From Lentinula raphanica (taxonomy: Eukaryota > Basidiomycota > Agaricomycetes > Agaricales > Omphalotaceae), in NCBI GenBank assembly GCA_027919835.1, contig JANVFP010000011.1:1178001-1242000 (forward strand): a DNA stretch of 64,000 bases. The letters are read 5' to 3'. A program made the position numbers and the translations under genes. The notes below the pieces were generated by a model. That model was not told the DNA's origin, did not search any database, and saw only the letters and a list, made by a program, of their open reading frames with translations. Below, in pieces: positions 46,291-57,641 of the stretch. Each line of letters begins with the position of its first letter. Position 1 is the first letter of the stretch.

Positions 46291-46554
46291 GTGTACGGAC
46301 GGCCTGAGTATATCCCTATCGACCCCGTCGTCCATACAAGAAAGGGCAAGAAGTCAAGACAACGCACCTCCTCACACGATCATCCAGAGGTCCCGTTGAA
46401 CATCCGCAAGAACGATTTGCCCTTCAGTTCTTCCTACCCTCCCAAGTCCGGTCTTCCCATCATCCCAAAAAGCCAAGAGGGTCATTTGGTAGAAGTTTAT
46501 GAAGAGGTAGCTTTGGGTAGACCAGAGTTCGGATTGATTGGGAGAACGTTGTAG
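46291..46554 (+). CDS. C-terminal fragment of an unrecognised gene
   Basis: An 87-codon open frame without its own ATG at the start; it begins right beside the inverted-repeat element (YGRPEYIPIDPVVHTRKGKK) and ends GRPEFGLIGRTL. The regular amino-acid mix looks coding. It may be the 3' part of a gene split by the element at 45746-46279. No domain recognised. Confidence 0.3.
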   Translation: MYGRPEYIPIDPVVHTRKGKKSRQRTSSHDHPEVPLNIRKNDLPFSSSYPPKSGLPIIPKSQEGHLVEVYEEVALGRPEFGLIGRTL

Positions 46555-46713
46555 GAAGAAGACCGCCGGTTGTGCAAGTTCATTTTTGCATTGGATTATT
46601 GTGTAGTTACATTCATCGTGACTCGATGGCTGACGCGTTGCATTGCATGGCCAAATGTTACCAAGAAATATACCTGCGAGTTGCCGTCCATTGCACGATG
46701 GTGGTAGTACATA

Positions 46714-49700
46714 CAGTCGGCGACAGTCAAAGTCAACAAAGTGAATAGCTGCTGAACCTGAGTTTTTTGGGCCAAATGGAGGCCAGATCTGAAGTCAGGA
46801 AGGCAAAATATGTCAAAAAACGCACCTCCGAGATTTTTCCCACGACTTTTTTGGTATGGCCAATTTTTGGGACAAAAATTTTCAAGTATGTACATGGTAG
46901 ATACGGTATATACTATGACGAAGCATTCAAAATAGCATCTAAATGCATCATTGCGCTTGCAGACACTGAACGATGGCTTTTTTGCTTCTGAACTGCCCAT
47001 TCTGCTGCCTTTCCTTTAAGTCCTAGCCGGTATGCACTCATCCATCGAAAAGAACAATTGATGAAACATTGTATGACATCGAGCGGACATGCATCAAGAT
47101 ATTTGAAAGCTACAGTCTTGGCCTCTTGCCAGGAGTTTTTAGGGTTTTCCCTGAATCGGTACTTGACCCAACCCCAGTACTGTCTCAAAATCAGCATTGG
47201 AAAGGATTTCAACAGTAGCGAAACATACCATCTCAATTGGGTTCAATTCACAATGAAATTTTGGTAGAAAAATACAGTAATGACCAGATTCTGTGATGAA
47301 AATCTCAAGCATGGAGCGTTGATTTATGAAGTCTTCTTGTTTGCTCAAGAGACGGGCCATACAGCAATCAGTGTTCTCGAAAGGACAGACGGGAGAGCAT
47401 TTGGCCTTCATATTTTGAACATTAAAGCCTCGCTCTTCAAGCACTCGCTTCAAGCCCTTCGGCTTGCCATTGGGTAAGGTTATTTTCTGTTCAAGTCCAC
47501 GAAATCTTGGATCAGGGTTAGACTGAGGGATGACTGTGTCGCGTTGCTTGCGCTGCTTCCCGCCATCAGATTTATTCATGTCCCATGCACGAAGTGCATC
47601 TGGACCAAGTGAGGCATGGGCAGAAGATTGGTCGAATATGAACAATCCCTGGCAGTCCGGGTGTGCTTCCTCAAAGATAGAGATTGTGTCCTTCATCTGA
47701 ATGAGTAACTGTGCAGTATCCCACCAGGCATCGCCATTAGATCCAGGAAAAATGACTTTGCGTGCGTCCCGAGTGATGTTCCCATCGGCACCTCGACAGA
47801 TAAGATGACCATCAGCTTGATTGATGAAATCGGACACATGAATGAGGCGGCCTTTTGTTTTTTTCTGCAAAATTGACTGGTTGTTGCCGAGCCTTAAGAA
47901 ATATCAGAAAGATGCAAATGAATAAATGGAACATCTCACCAAGCCTTTGATTTGTATTCAAGAGCGTGGATACTCGACTCATCGTGGAAGATAGCAATGA
48001 CTTCTTTTTCACCAGGCTGCAAGTCAGGAGGGGTCCGTTCCAAGAGAGGCCCTTCATACCGGGCCATACGTCGCTCATATTCAGCCATTTTTGGCAAAAA
48101 GAATTCCTGACGATATTTTACAACATCAGGACGTTCATGTCCATCCAGATAGACTCCCTTTCGCAAAGCCGTCAAGCGCCAACCAAGCACAACAAGCCAG
48201 CGTTGAGCAGTCCGAACACAGATTGGAGATTTGCGCTTGATCCCCAGGTTAGGAAGAATTACTTCATTGAGAGCAGTTTGAAACCGTTTAGGAGTGACAT
48301 CGCCGACCTTTTGGGCTAAGAGCCAAGTGCGAGCAGCATTTCGGGTTGTTTTGTCAGTAAGGAGGCTTCGAGAAGTGCGTAATCCACCTCTTTTCTCTTT
48401 TGGCAGCTGTCCAAACACTTGATAGTGCCTAGCAAGCGACCTCACACGACGTGCAAAGTGAACACCCTCCTTCTCATGCCACTGTAAAGCGATGGCCTTG
48501 CTGGCTTCTATCCGGCCGACATTCTTCAATTGGAGAGTGGCAAAGTTGCGAAGAATCAAGAGCTGATTGATTTGCGAGAGTGGCATAAACTTCTTCTTCG
48601 CCAAGGCAAGGTCTGCTTTGATCTCTTCACGCAACTGCTCCCACCCACGTTTCCCAGTTGGTTTGTCAAGACCAGCACACTCATCTAGCTCATCTTCCCA
48701 AGTTTCAGCAATGGGTGCATGGTTGTCGTCACCATCCAAAGTCGGCAGGGGCTCCACTGACTCCTCATGATTTTCGACAGATATTGGCTCCAGTGGTGGC
48801 GATTTTTCGCAGTCCAAAACAGGCAACTTGTGACCTTCTCTTGGTTGCGACTGAGGCTCGTCCGAGTCACTGGTAATGTCGATTGGAGAGATGGACTGCT
48901 GTTGAAAATGTGACGGTAATGAATCATTCGGAGTGGCAGTGATGGTGGGTCCAACCAGAGTGCGAAAGCCATTCGAGGTGACGTTGCCTCCTGTAAATCC
49001 AAATAGAGTCAGCGACTTCTGGCCTTTTCGTTCATTCTTCCGGCGTCGTTGAGTACGGGCTGAAGCCTTTGAGATGTCTGGACCTGTCGCATATGTTGAT
49101 GTTCGGTCTGTTTTGAAGTTCCAGAGGTTTAAGAGACTTGTTTTGATCAATCAAAATTTACTGACCTCGATGATCTGACTTGCGTTGCTTTGGTTTTCGT
49201 TTCAGATCATCTGGGACCCAATCTTCATCCCGGATATCCTCATCAACTAATTCCTCAGCGTATTGCAACATTGCTTCTTGTAAATCATCTTGCTCGAAGT
49301 AAGTGTTGTTCTTGTCTTCTCCAGGAAGAACCTCATCTTCATCTTCCGAGTCTTCATCTCCATCATCAAACCAGTCTTCATGGACAGTGCTTTCTTGAGA
49401 CAGTTTCCAACACTCATCTCCAAGTGCCATGACAGCTGTGTCATCTTCAGATTGGGGTTCCGAACCTGTACAACCCTCTACTTCGTCGGGCTCTGGCGTT
49501 GGTGCAGGTTTCGTGGAGGTTTTTGAGTGGTGTTTCAAGCCACTGATGTTTCTTTTTTGTTTCGGAGGGCGTCCACCAACCATTGTTAGACAAGAGAATG
49601 GAGAAGTTACATATAGATTTTAACTTTTTGAGCATCCAAAATACCATGTTCAGAATATTATTTTATTACTGATTCATGATCGGAACATCAAAAGGAGCAG

Positions 49701-49917
49701 TTTGCACATTTTTGCGCATTTTTAGTGAATTTTTTATGGGTGTGGCCAATTTTTGAGGGTCAAAAAGTTCAAACCACAGTTATGGAAAATCTGCTCGTTG
49801 GAACTCGATTACTAGGCTCTAGAGAACCTCTACATACAGTTTACAAGCATTTTGAACTATTCCCCATGTCTGAAAAACTCGGTCAACAAAATTGTCGACT
49901 TTGACTGTCGCCGACTG
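46714..49917 (-). mobile_element. TA-target DDE DNA transposon, copy B (3,204 bp)
   Basis: Same element as at 40781-43984, inverted. TA target duplicates are at 46712-46713 and 49918-49919. Its ends read CAGTCGGCGACAGTCAAAGT on both sides, except one change in the inner repeat (TCAAC for TCGAC). It inserted downstream of the cassette-type secreted-protein gene, about 220 bp from its stop codon. Equal length and about 99.8% identity to copy A show a recent common origin. Confidence 0.92.
46913..49583 (-). CDS. DDE transposase, copy B
   Basis: Intact like copy A, with the same four-exon structure, start at 49583 and stop at 46913. Three amino-acid differences from copy A were seen: Val for Ile in LKNVGRIEAS, Lys for Glu in LLTDKTTRN, and Arg for His in VLGWRLTALRK. 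All lie outside the DDE residues, so both copies could be active. Sense is opposite to copy A; the 3' ends face each other across 2.7 kb. Confidence 0.9.
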
Positions 49918-49919
49918 TA

Positions 49920-50138
49920 GTACATAGGTAGAGTTTTTTGATAAGCGCTCTGATCTTCTTCACACTCTCTTTACAAGATTCACCTCGAGTATCAGTTCCT
50001 AACGACCATACCGCTCAGAGAATTTGAAGATAAAATACAACGTGGGGCTTCACCAAAAGTCGATCCTACATACATAGCCCCTCCACACCAGGTGGAGAGA
50101 GAGGGGGAGAGGGCGCTCCATCCTCCATCCTCCTCTCC
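49920..50138. other. Short spacer between transposon copy B and the secreted-protein gene
   Basis: Likely the 3' untranslated region of the gene at 50139-51093. Contains a GA-rich patch (GAGAGAGAGGGGGAGAG, about 50094-50111). No gene. Confidence 0.4.
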
Positions 50139-51093
50139 TCAGTGTGTGATACATTTCCACTCATCGACTTTCTTGGTCTTCAGGTTCAGCTTTACCAGAA
50201 CGTGGTCACACTTCTGCGACACTAAGCCCTTTGTCACCAACCCAAACTTCAAAGTCTCCCGCTCTGTCTCTGCACCTTCCAAAGGGAACGCGTCTTGGAA
50301 ACTACATTTCGAATGATCATAGAAGATTTTTGGCTGGATATTATTATAAGGTCCATCCAGATCCACATCAGGGAAATTGTCGTTGAGTTCCTTCAGCAGG
50401 AGGTTCTCAAACACCTTCCAATTCGGGGAGGCCGCTTCGGGGATAACGCTAGGAGAACTTGGTTTTCGACCCTTGGCTAGCATCCATCGGACAACAACTT
50501 CATTGTAGTTGGTCAAAATGCTTGGGGGCTTATCTGTATGCTTCGGAATGGTATTGAGAGTTGTACCCCAAGGAGTAGCAACAAGTTTCTGCCCATCGGT
50601 TGGTGTAGTCTATATCAAGCCAATGTCCGTCAGATATGGATGTATGTTCGCTGGCTTTGTGAAAAGTTCACGCACCCCACCCTGTGGCTTGACAGCAGGA
50701 TTTTGTGCCGTCTATATCGAACCAATGTCCATCACATATGGGCGTATGTTCGCTAGGTTGTGAAAATTTTACGCACCTTGGCCGCCAAGTTGACAGGAGG
50801 TTCGGGTCGCGTGTGTGGTGACATCTACATCCATGAACTTAGCGTATGCTGGCTAGATTGGTGAAACTTCCACTCACCTCATTGAATGAGTTAGTAGCAG
50901 GCAACTCGGGAGGCGCCTGTGGTACCACTGGCTATATCAATTCATCACATATGAGCTTATGCAGGCGTAGTTTGATGCAATTTTCACGCACCTCAGTCGT
51001 GCTGATAGGTAATCCACATGCACCGGACAGAACGATGAACACCAATGCCAATCTGAGAGCTAGGAATTTGTAGTATGTAGGATTTTGAACCAT
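50139..51093 (-). CDS. Secreted protein built from tandem intron-exon cassettes
   Basis: Five exons, all in phase 0: 51093-50992 (34 codons), 50931-50878 (18), 50824-50777 (16), 50711-50676 (12) and 50609-50139, 236 residues in all. Exon 1 is a signal peptide with core LALRLALVFIVLSGACG. Exons 2-4 are Pro/Ala/Asn-rich linkers (PVVPQAPPELPATNSFNE; MSPHTRPEPPVNLAAK; TAQNPAVKPQGG). The last exon holds an ordered-looking domain: VVRWMLAKGRK, LLLKELNDNFPDVDLDGPYN, HSKCSFQDAFPLEGAET, QKCDHVLVKLNLKTKKVDEW and KCITH, with three cysteines. The four introns are alike: GTGCGTRAA...AGCGAACATAC...GATATAG in introns 3 and 4, and partly in 1 and 2. This indicates serial duplication of an intron-exon unit. 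No family recognised. Confidence 0.75.
50610..50991 (-). repeat. Tandem intron-exon unit array
   Basis: Introns 50610-50675 (66 nt), 50712-50776 (65), 50825-50877 (53) and 50932-50991 (60) share donor GTGCGT/GTGAGT, a central CATACGYCCATATGTGATGG-like block and a GATATAG or GATGTAG acceptor. The period, intron plus exon, is about 102-114 bp. Confidence 0.8.
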
Positions 51094-51403
51094 TCTTCGA
51101 AAATTCTAAGCTATAAGTATGATGTTCGTCGCATCAGCTGAAGGAGAAAGACAATGACAAGAAAAGAGGGACTTTACGTTTATCGAGAATGTCGAAGGAG
51201 TATTTCAAAGAAGATTCAGCAAGAGTAGTGAAGGAGTTGTACGTCAACTTGGCCAGCAAGTTGGGGGGAAATGTGGAAGCCGTTGGGGCTACTTATACTA
51301 GATTCCCTGAGGCTGTGAGAGAACAGTGATACAACATCAACCGTACGGTTATTGATCTTCGCTTATGTTGTGATATCTTCTGGAAGTTGCCTCACTCAGT
51401 GCG

Positions 51404-52040
51404 TTTCCCAATACACCCCGACAACGCTGGCCCTCTCAGCCCTAGGCCTATTGACCAGCTCTCTCACCCGTTCACTCGACTTCTCTCCTCCCAATCGTCT
51501 ATCAGCAACTGATGAGCAGACATCTTCTTCATCGGCATTCATACACCGCCAAGAGCCAAGGCCAAGATCAGGTGGAACCTCCGACAAGCTCCGACAGCGC
51601 GTGTCAGTGGAATCCTTGATATAACTTGATGAACCAGATCAACCTCATCCTTGCTCCGAGTCCCTTGTAACAGCTTGTACCTCCAAGACGCCATTCTCCT
51701 TCGCCCCTTCAGTATCTCGAACAACAGTCTGGTTTCCATCCGTTCGACAATTCATCTTGATTCCTCTCCTGAGGTTGACTTCCAGCCTTCACTCGTTCAC
51801 TTCCGACAAGTCTACCACGAGTGGAGACGACGAGTACCCGCATGACCGACCGGTAGAGCAATTTGGTCCCGGTCAGCACTAAACAGAGACACCTTGGATT
51901 TCAGCGATTTGGTATCTGCGTAGATAGGGACTGAAGAAGATGGAGGGTTCAAGGTTGAGAGAGGAACGTAGTTTATGCCGCGGCGATACCTTCTTGTCAG
52001 AGGTTCGGGATTCATCCCGATTCATCCTTCAACTCTTTCA
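51404..52040 (-). pseudogene. Decayed tandem copy of the dynactin last exon
   Basis: Aligns collinearly with 52360-53000, about 950 bp away. Shared landmarks include CAACGCTGGCCCTCTCA, GACCAGCTCTCTYACCCGTT, GCCCCTTCAGTATCT and CGCATGACCGACCGGTAGAG. Indels break the reading frame (for instance extra bases near 51550-51640), and the 5' part of the gene is absent. Less diverged than the copy around 40.4-44.3 kb, as judged by eye. Confidence 0.8.
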
Positions 52041-52355
52041 TGAAAACTACTCCGGAAATACTTGAAGTCGTTTCCCGATAATTTCTGATAACGCTGGGCA
52101 TCGCCGCATCGCTGGGCGTCGCTGGCCCTATTGACTAGCCGGGCTAGCCGTCTTGTAGTTCAAGAAGAAACAACCGTTCTGCCAGCATTGTTCTGAATCC
52201 CTAGTGCATGATTGTAATATTGGTATACATACGATACGGTATCTGGTATGGAGAAGGACCTAGAAGGATTGACGAAGACGATCGAGAGCTATTAAGAGTA
52301 TGAGTATTATCATAACTTACAATAACTGTAAAACCTGTATGAAGTGCGTTTGTCA
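52041..52355. other. Spacer after the dynactin stop codon, no gene seen
   Basis: About 315 bp between the relic and the dynactin stop. Presumably dynactin 3' UTR and remnants. A short GCTGGGCATCGC/GCTGGGCGTCGC doublet lies near 52092-52120. Confidence 0.35.
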
Positions 52356-55300
52356 CTAAATTCTGACAACGCTGGCCCTCTCAACCCTATTGACCAGCTC
52401 TCTTACCCGTTCGCTCAACTTCTCCCCTCTCAATCTTCTCTCAAGCAACTGGTGAGCAGGCATCTTCTTCATCGGCATCCATACCCCGCCAACACGAGGT
52501 AGAACCTCCGCCGGAGTCTCCTTGACTTGACGGACGGTAGCATCGACCTCATCTTTGTTCCCCTGTGCTTCCAAGACGCCATTCTCCTTCGCCCCTTCAG
52601 TATCTTGAACAACAGTCTGATTCTCCTCCGTTCGGCGATTCTTCTGGATTCCTCTCCTCCGGCTGACCTCTAGCCTTCGCTCGTTCACTTCGGATAAGTC
52701 TACCACTAATGGAGAGGACGAATACCGCATGACCGACCGGTAGAGCAGTTTGGTCTCGGTCAGCAGTGGCAGTTTGGGCTTCTGCGGTTTGGAGTCCGCG
52801 TAGATAGGCGCTGAAGAAGGTGGAGGGTTGAGAGAAGAACGCGGTTTGCGCCGTGGTGATGCCTCCTCGTCAGACGTTTGGTCTTCACCTTCCAACTCAT
52901 CCGTATCCGCATCTTCTTCAGCGTCCGTATCTGATAAACCAGAAGGGTCCAAATCCGGGGTGGGAGGGCGGTGTCCTCGCGGCTCAGAGAGAACGGGCAA
53001 GGCTTGAATCTCCCTGATGAGATCGTGTCCTCGCAGATAGGCGTTTTCTGTGCGTAAGAACCGGACAGTATTTCGCATAGCCGCATACTATGGCATATGT
53101 AAGCATTCACGATGATGAGAAGAAAAGTGCGAACGTTACCTGGTCAAGTAACTGTGCGTGATCCAGATTTACTTCGGTTGTAAGGCCCGCACTCATGAGG
53201 GGAACAACGCCACCCTCCTGTTCTGTTCCAACCTTGATCTGATCACCTCCAACTACAGCTCCAGCTCCCAACACCGCCACGCCACCGTTTACACTTCCGA
53301 CTAACGTCCTCAGCCTGGCTACTTCTCTCTCCAACCCCTCAACTTCGGCCTGCATCTGCTCCATTGCCTCTTCATACCCTCCCTCAACCTTCCTAAGTCG
53401 GGCTACCTCGCCTTCCATCTCCTTCACAGCACCTTCCATCCTCTTGACTTCTTCCCCTTTTCCTTCTGCCCTACGCTCGAGCAGCTCGACCTTAACGTTA
53501 AGCTCAGCTAAGTGCTGATCTTTGGCCTTGAGCGTCCGGGAAAGAGACAGTAAGTCGGACGTCAGCGTAGATATCCGATGAGTGTATGCTGAGGAGAGGG
53601 AAGCCGAGAGAAGGGAATGCACGGTTTGTATCCGTAATATCCAAGGTGGAGTAAAGGTTGACGATGAATTGGAGGGAGGATTGGAGGAAGTGGAACTTGC
53701 GGCGGCTAATGGTAAAACGTTTGAAGGGTCAAGCGTGAGCGGTAGGAGTTTGGCAGAATCCTGGATCAAATGTGTTATCGTGTCTCCGACGACTTCCCAC
53801 CACAGTGTACCTGGTTTGAAGGTGGGCTTAGACGAAGACGAAGAGCCAGATAGATTGATCTGCGAGGCCTGTTGCTTAGCAAAGCCAAGGATTGTGGTAA
53901 GCTTGAATGGTGATTTAGCGGCTCGTACGTCAGCAAGATAAGGAAGTGTTTGTTGAGCGAGGCTGATTCCAAAGTTGACCAGTTCTTGAACAGTGTTGCT
54001 TAAAGCATCCATCTGAGGCAAGAGGTGCGCTTTCAAAGCTGCTGATGCACCGGTAGACGACGTTGTTGTTATACCAGGAGGCCCAGAGGCTAATTCCTCC
54101 AGTCTCTTTGCCATCTTCTTTGCGGATGTTTTCGCCGCTTTCGATTTCGATAGCAAGGTGAGGAGGGGCGCATAAAGCTCAGAATGAATATCGAAACCAC
54201 CAAAGTCAGCATCAGAGGCAAATTCTGGAGGACAGGAGAAGTGAGTTGCTTGTTCATCAGTAGAATTAACAAAAGACTAACCGTCCTCCTTCAGCAATGA
54301 CTCGACGCTGGTTTTCATCATGCCAATGCTAGCCGCGAACATGTCCAAGTCAAGGTCGAAAAGAGTGAGAGTGCCCAGTTCACGTTCAGCAATGTCATAA
54401 CTGGTAGAGTGGAAACATGAACGAAAAGAAAAATATACCAGAGTCAGTAGATGAGCTGCAGCGATGGAATAGAAATAACACACCTTGAGAATTGGTCATT
54501 GAAGTACTCCCCAAAGTAGACCTCTGCAAGATGGCTGAATTGGGAATTCAACCTAAACAATGGAATGAGATGCAAGGTCGTAGAGATCAGAGATCCATGG
54601 AGGCCAAAGCAACAAAGCAGGTCTCACTTAATAACATCACTGACACATTCCCTCTCTCTGAATTCATCTCTTCTCAGCAGATCGACATGAATATCCATCC
54701 TCTTCTCGAGCGGCTTGAGCTCATGATATAGTCGTCCAGCAGAAATCCATAGCTCGGGAGAACAACGGCGGAGGATTGCAGAGAGACGTTTGCACAGGGT
54801 CGAAAGGCTGTTCGCATGTGGATTAGTTTTATTTCCCAATATATCAAAACATGAGAAGAGAAACACACCCGGACAACCTTCCACGCATCTCACAAACACC
54901 GACCAATAACTCCGTCACGCCTTTCCCTTCCACCTTTCCTTCCGAACCACCATCTTCCTGTCCATCAGGTGCACCTAAATCCAGAGCATCAGGCAACCCA
55001 TGAGTTTGAGCGACGACATTGTTGATTATATCCGCCTTGGACGCGATGCGTTGGAAGAACATGTATACGCGTAGAGCGTCACGATCATTTCCTGGGACCA
55101 GTGCACCTCCTTCACCGGCTTGACCTTGACTTTGACTTTGACCTCCACTGCCTCCCACACTCTGTCCTCCAGCACCTACATCGCTATGTACATCGCCACC
55201 AACTGATCCTCCTGATCCGTCGACGGCATCTACGGGCACGCCCTCCGAGTAGACAGCTGGTAAGAATCCCTCGACGATTTCGAGTTCTTCTCTCAACTCT

Positions 55301-57469
55301 CGTTCCCTCATCTTTCCCAGTTCAACCTCGACCTCCCTCGCTCGAGCTTTAGACGCGGTTGATTGGAGACGGATATTAGCGGATAATATGGCAGCCGTTT
55401 GGGAAAGAGCTTCGCCACGTTCGGATTCGGCTGAGGCGGTCGTGACACGAAGAGATTGGAGTTCCCTGAAAGTGGATTGGTTAGACTGGTACCGCCGCAA
55501 ACAGTGACAATGGTTTTGAATACCCTTGTAATTGCACTACCAGATCTCTGAATTGCCCAATGGTGCCCTCATAATCGGCGCAACTGTCAGACAAAGTAGC
55601 GATCTTGAGTTGTGAAGAAGCGAGTTGAGTGGTGAGGTTCTCTAGATAGGTAGAGTCAATGGAAAGCTGAAAGCCAGAAGAAGGAAGAAACAAACCAATA
55701 TCTGCTTGCAGTGCCTTCTCTGTCTCAATATGATTTTCTTCCAATTCATCCGATAGCTCCTTCAACGCTTCAAGATCTTCGATGGTGATGCGCATTTCTT
55801 CGATTTTCTATGACAACACGAAAGGTTAGATTATAGATATTTTAAAAAGACGAAGAATTCATGACCGAGAATACTGACCTCTCCTAGAACAAGATTCCTC
55901 TCGGTCAATTGAACCAGGATGTCTTCTGCACCTAGCGCATCGTCCAACTGAAGCTTGAGATCCTCTATCTGAGTTTCGGCGTTTGAGAGTTTGACAGTAG
56001 TCGTAGATAGTTGAGCTATAGAACCGATTCAACAATGGAATCTAACAGATAGATTGTGGCTTACATTGTAAATCCTCGAATGTAGCCAAGTCTTTCTCCA
56101 TCTCAGCAATTCTTCTCCTCTGGTCCTGGTCGGTTTCTTGCGTCATATCACGAAGACGAAGCAAAGCCTCTTTGAGTCGCTCGTTCTGCTTCTCGAGTTG
56201 GATGTAAGCCAATGTATCTTTTGTTTTACCTCCTTCACTCTTGTTCGTCGTCGTGGTTGATCCCAATCCTTCACCATCTTCGTTCTCCAGCTGCCACAGT
56301 TCCTTCTCCTCTCTCAGCACTTCCACTTCCACTTCCACCTCCGCCAACTGTTCCTTCACAGCTTCCAACTCAGTATTCGCAATCTCCGCCTTCTCTTCAG
56401 CCATCTCCTTATCCAACATACACATCTCCAGCTCTGACTCGACAGTCTCCTTCCGTTCTTCCCATAACTTAACCTGAGCCTTCAGCTCATTGACTTCCTG
56501 CTTCAACGACGTGATTTCTGTTTGTTGAGACTGTAGCTTTGATTGGAGTTTGGGGCGGAGGGAAAGAAAAGAGGCGGATTCGGCAATTTTGGCTTCGAGG
56601 GATTGGATTTGGAGTCTGTCTAATGACCGGTTGGTTTCGAGCACTCGGACTTTGGTTAAGAGCGCGTGGATTTGAGGATGAGTATCAGGTAGAGTAGTGG
56701 GTATCGTAGACGCGGGTGCGGGTGCATTGGTAGCAGCACTTTCTTTCGCAGACAATGAAGGCTCCAAGATGGATGGGGCGGTAGCTAGTGCTGACGCCGG
56801 AGGCACTGGACTGGGCGTCCTTACCAACGGCGAAGAAACTCGTGGAGGATTCGGTGAAGACGGTGTCGGAGGCTTCTTCAGAGATATCGATCTCCGTGTC
56901 TGATGCCCTGGCCTTGCTACTGTCGTCGTGGAAGATGACAAGGAGGATTTCTTGGTCGGAGAAGGTTGAGTTAGTCGAGCCACCGAGGAGGAGGATGGTT
57001 TGGCTGGACTGGCAGAGCGACTACTTCCTGATGCCGACGCGGGCGAGACGCGTAGGGAGGATGAAGGCGCAGTGCTGAGTCCATTACCGATACTAGACGT
57101 GCGTTGATGGCCAAGAGTTGGCCGTGGTACTCGTGCTGGTGTCGGTGCTCCTGGAGCTCCTGGGGCAGTTGCCACGCTGAGCCTTCTCTCCTTTGCACTG
57201 CTATCCCTCTCATTACCGATGATCTTCTTTATCTGACTGGCCCTTACGAAGACACCGTAGCCCATTCCTCCTTTGCAGCTAAAATATCTGACTCCTCCTA
57301 CGCTCCCATCGTTCTTGCCATTCTGCTCGAATAGTTCCACTCCGATCCATTTTCCAGGTTTGAAATCTGTATATCCGTTGAAACGGACCACTCCTGAGCC
57401 TATTCCTGAGGAGAGTTCTACGATGGCACCGAGAGGTGGGTCGGGAATCGAAGCGGTAGAAGAATTCAT
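52356..57469 (-). CDS. Dynactin large subunit (p150-Glued)
   Basis: Links dynein to microtubules and cargo. Start ATG 57469. Residues about 12-80 are a CAP-Gly domain, GAIVELSSGIGSGVVRFNGY, GKWIGVELFEQNGKNDGSV, with the tubulin-binding GKNDG motif. A Ser/Pro/basic region (about 90-260) with SxIP-like segments and then long coiled coils follow. Middle exons give YHELKPLEKRMDIHVDLLRR, DEFRERECVSDVIK and LNSQFSHLAEVYFG-type dynactin-domain sequence. The last join, DHAQLLDQ / YAAMRNTVRFLRTENAYLRG, leads to a C-terminal exon of about 240 residues that is acidic and low in complexity beyond DLIREIQALP. This last exon has been duplicated twice nearby. The gene matches yeast NIP100, Neurospora ro-3 and human DCTN1. 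Confidence 0.9.
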
Positions 57470-57641
57470 GGTGATTGCCTCTTACACGAGTAGAATTAAG
57501 AATAATGAGGGAAGAAACATGAATGAGAGTTGCAGAATGGTTGAAGGGTGGAGGATGAAGTTGAAGTTGCTGCGCGCTAAACGACGCGTGAACGTGAACC
57601 GCTAGCGTCTATCACAACTCGGACTTTGTTCACCTTCGGGC
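57470..57641. promoter_or_regulatory. Shared divergent promoter of dynactin and PP2C genes
   Basis: 172 bp between start codons. It contains ACGCGT at 57584-57589, the MluI cell-cycle box core, close to the phosphatase start. A regulatory role is inference. Confidence 0.4.

Noticed and set aside
40781..49917. A single long palindrome created by misassembly
   Set aside because: The copies differ at six sites and have different flanks, each with its own TA duplication. The left site has paralogous empty sites.
50610..50991. A CRISPR-like array from the regular repeats
   Set aside because: The repeated blocks have perfect GT-AG borders, variable length and phase-0 coding spacers. In a spliceosomal eukaryote they are introns.
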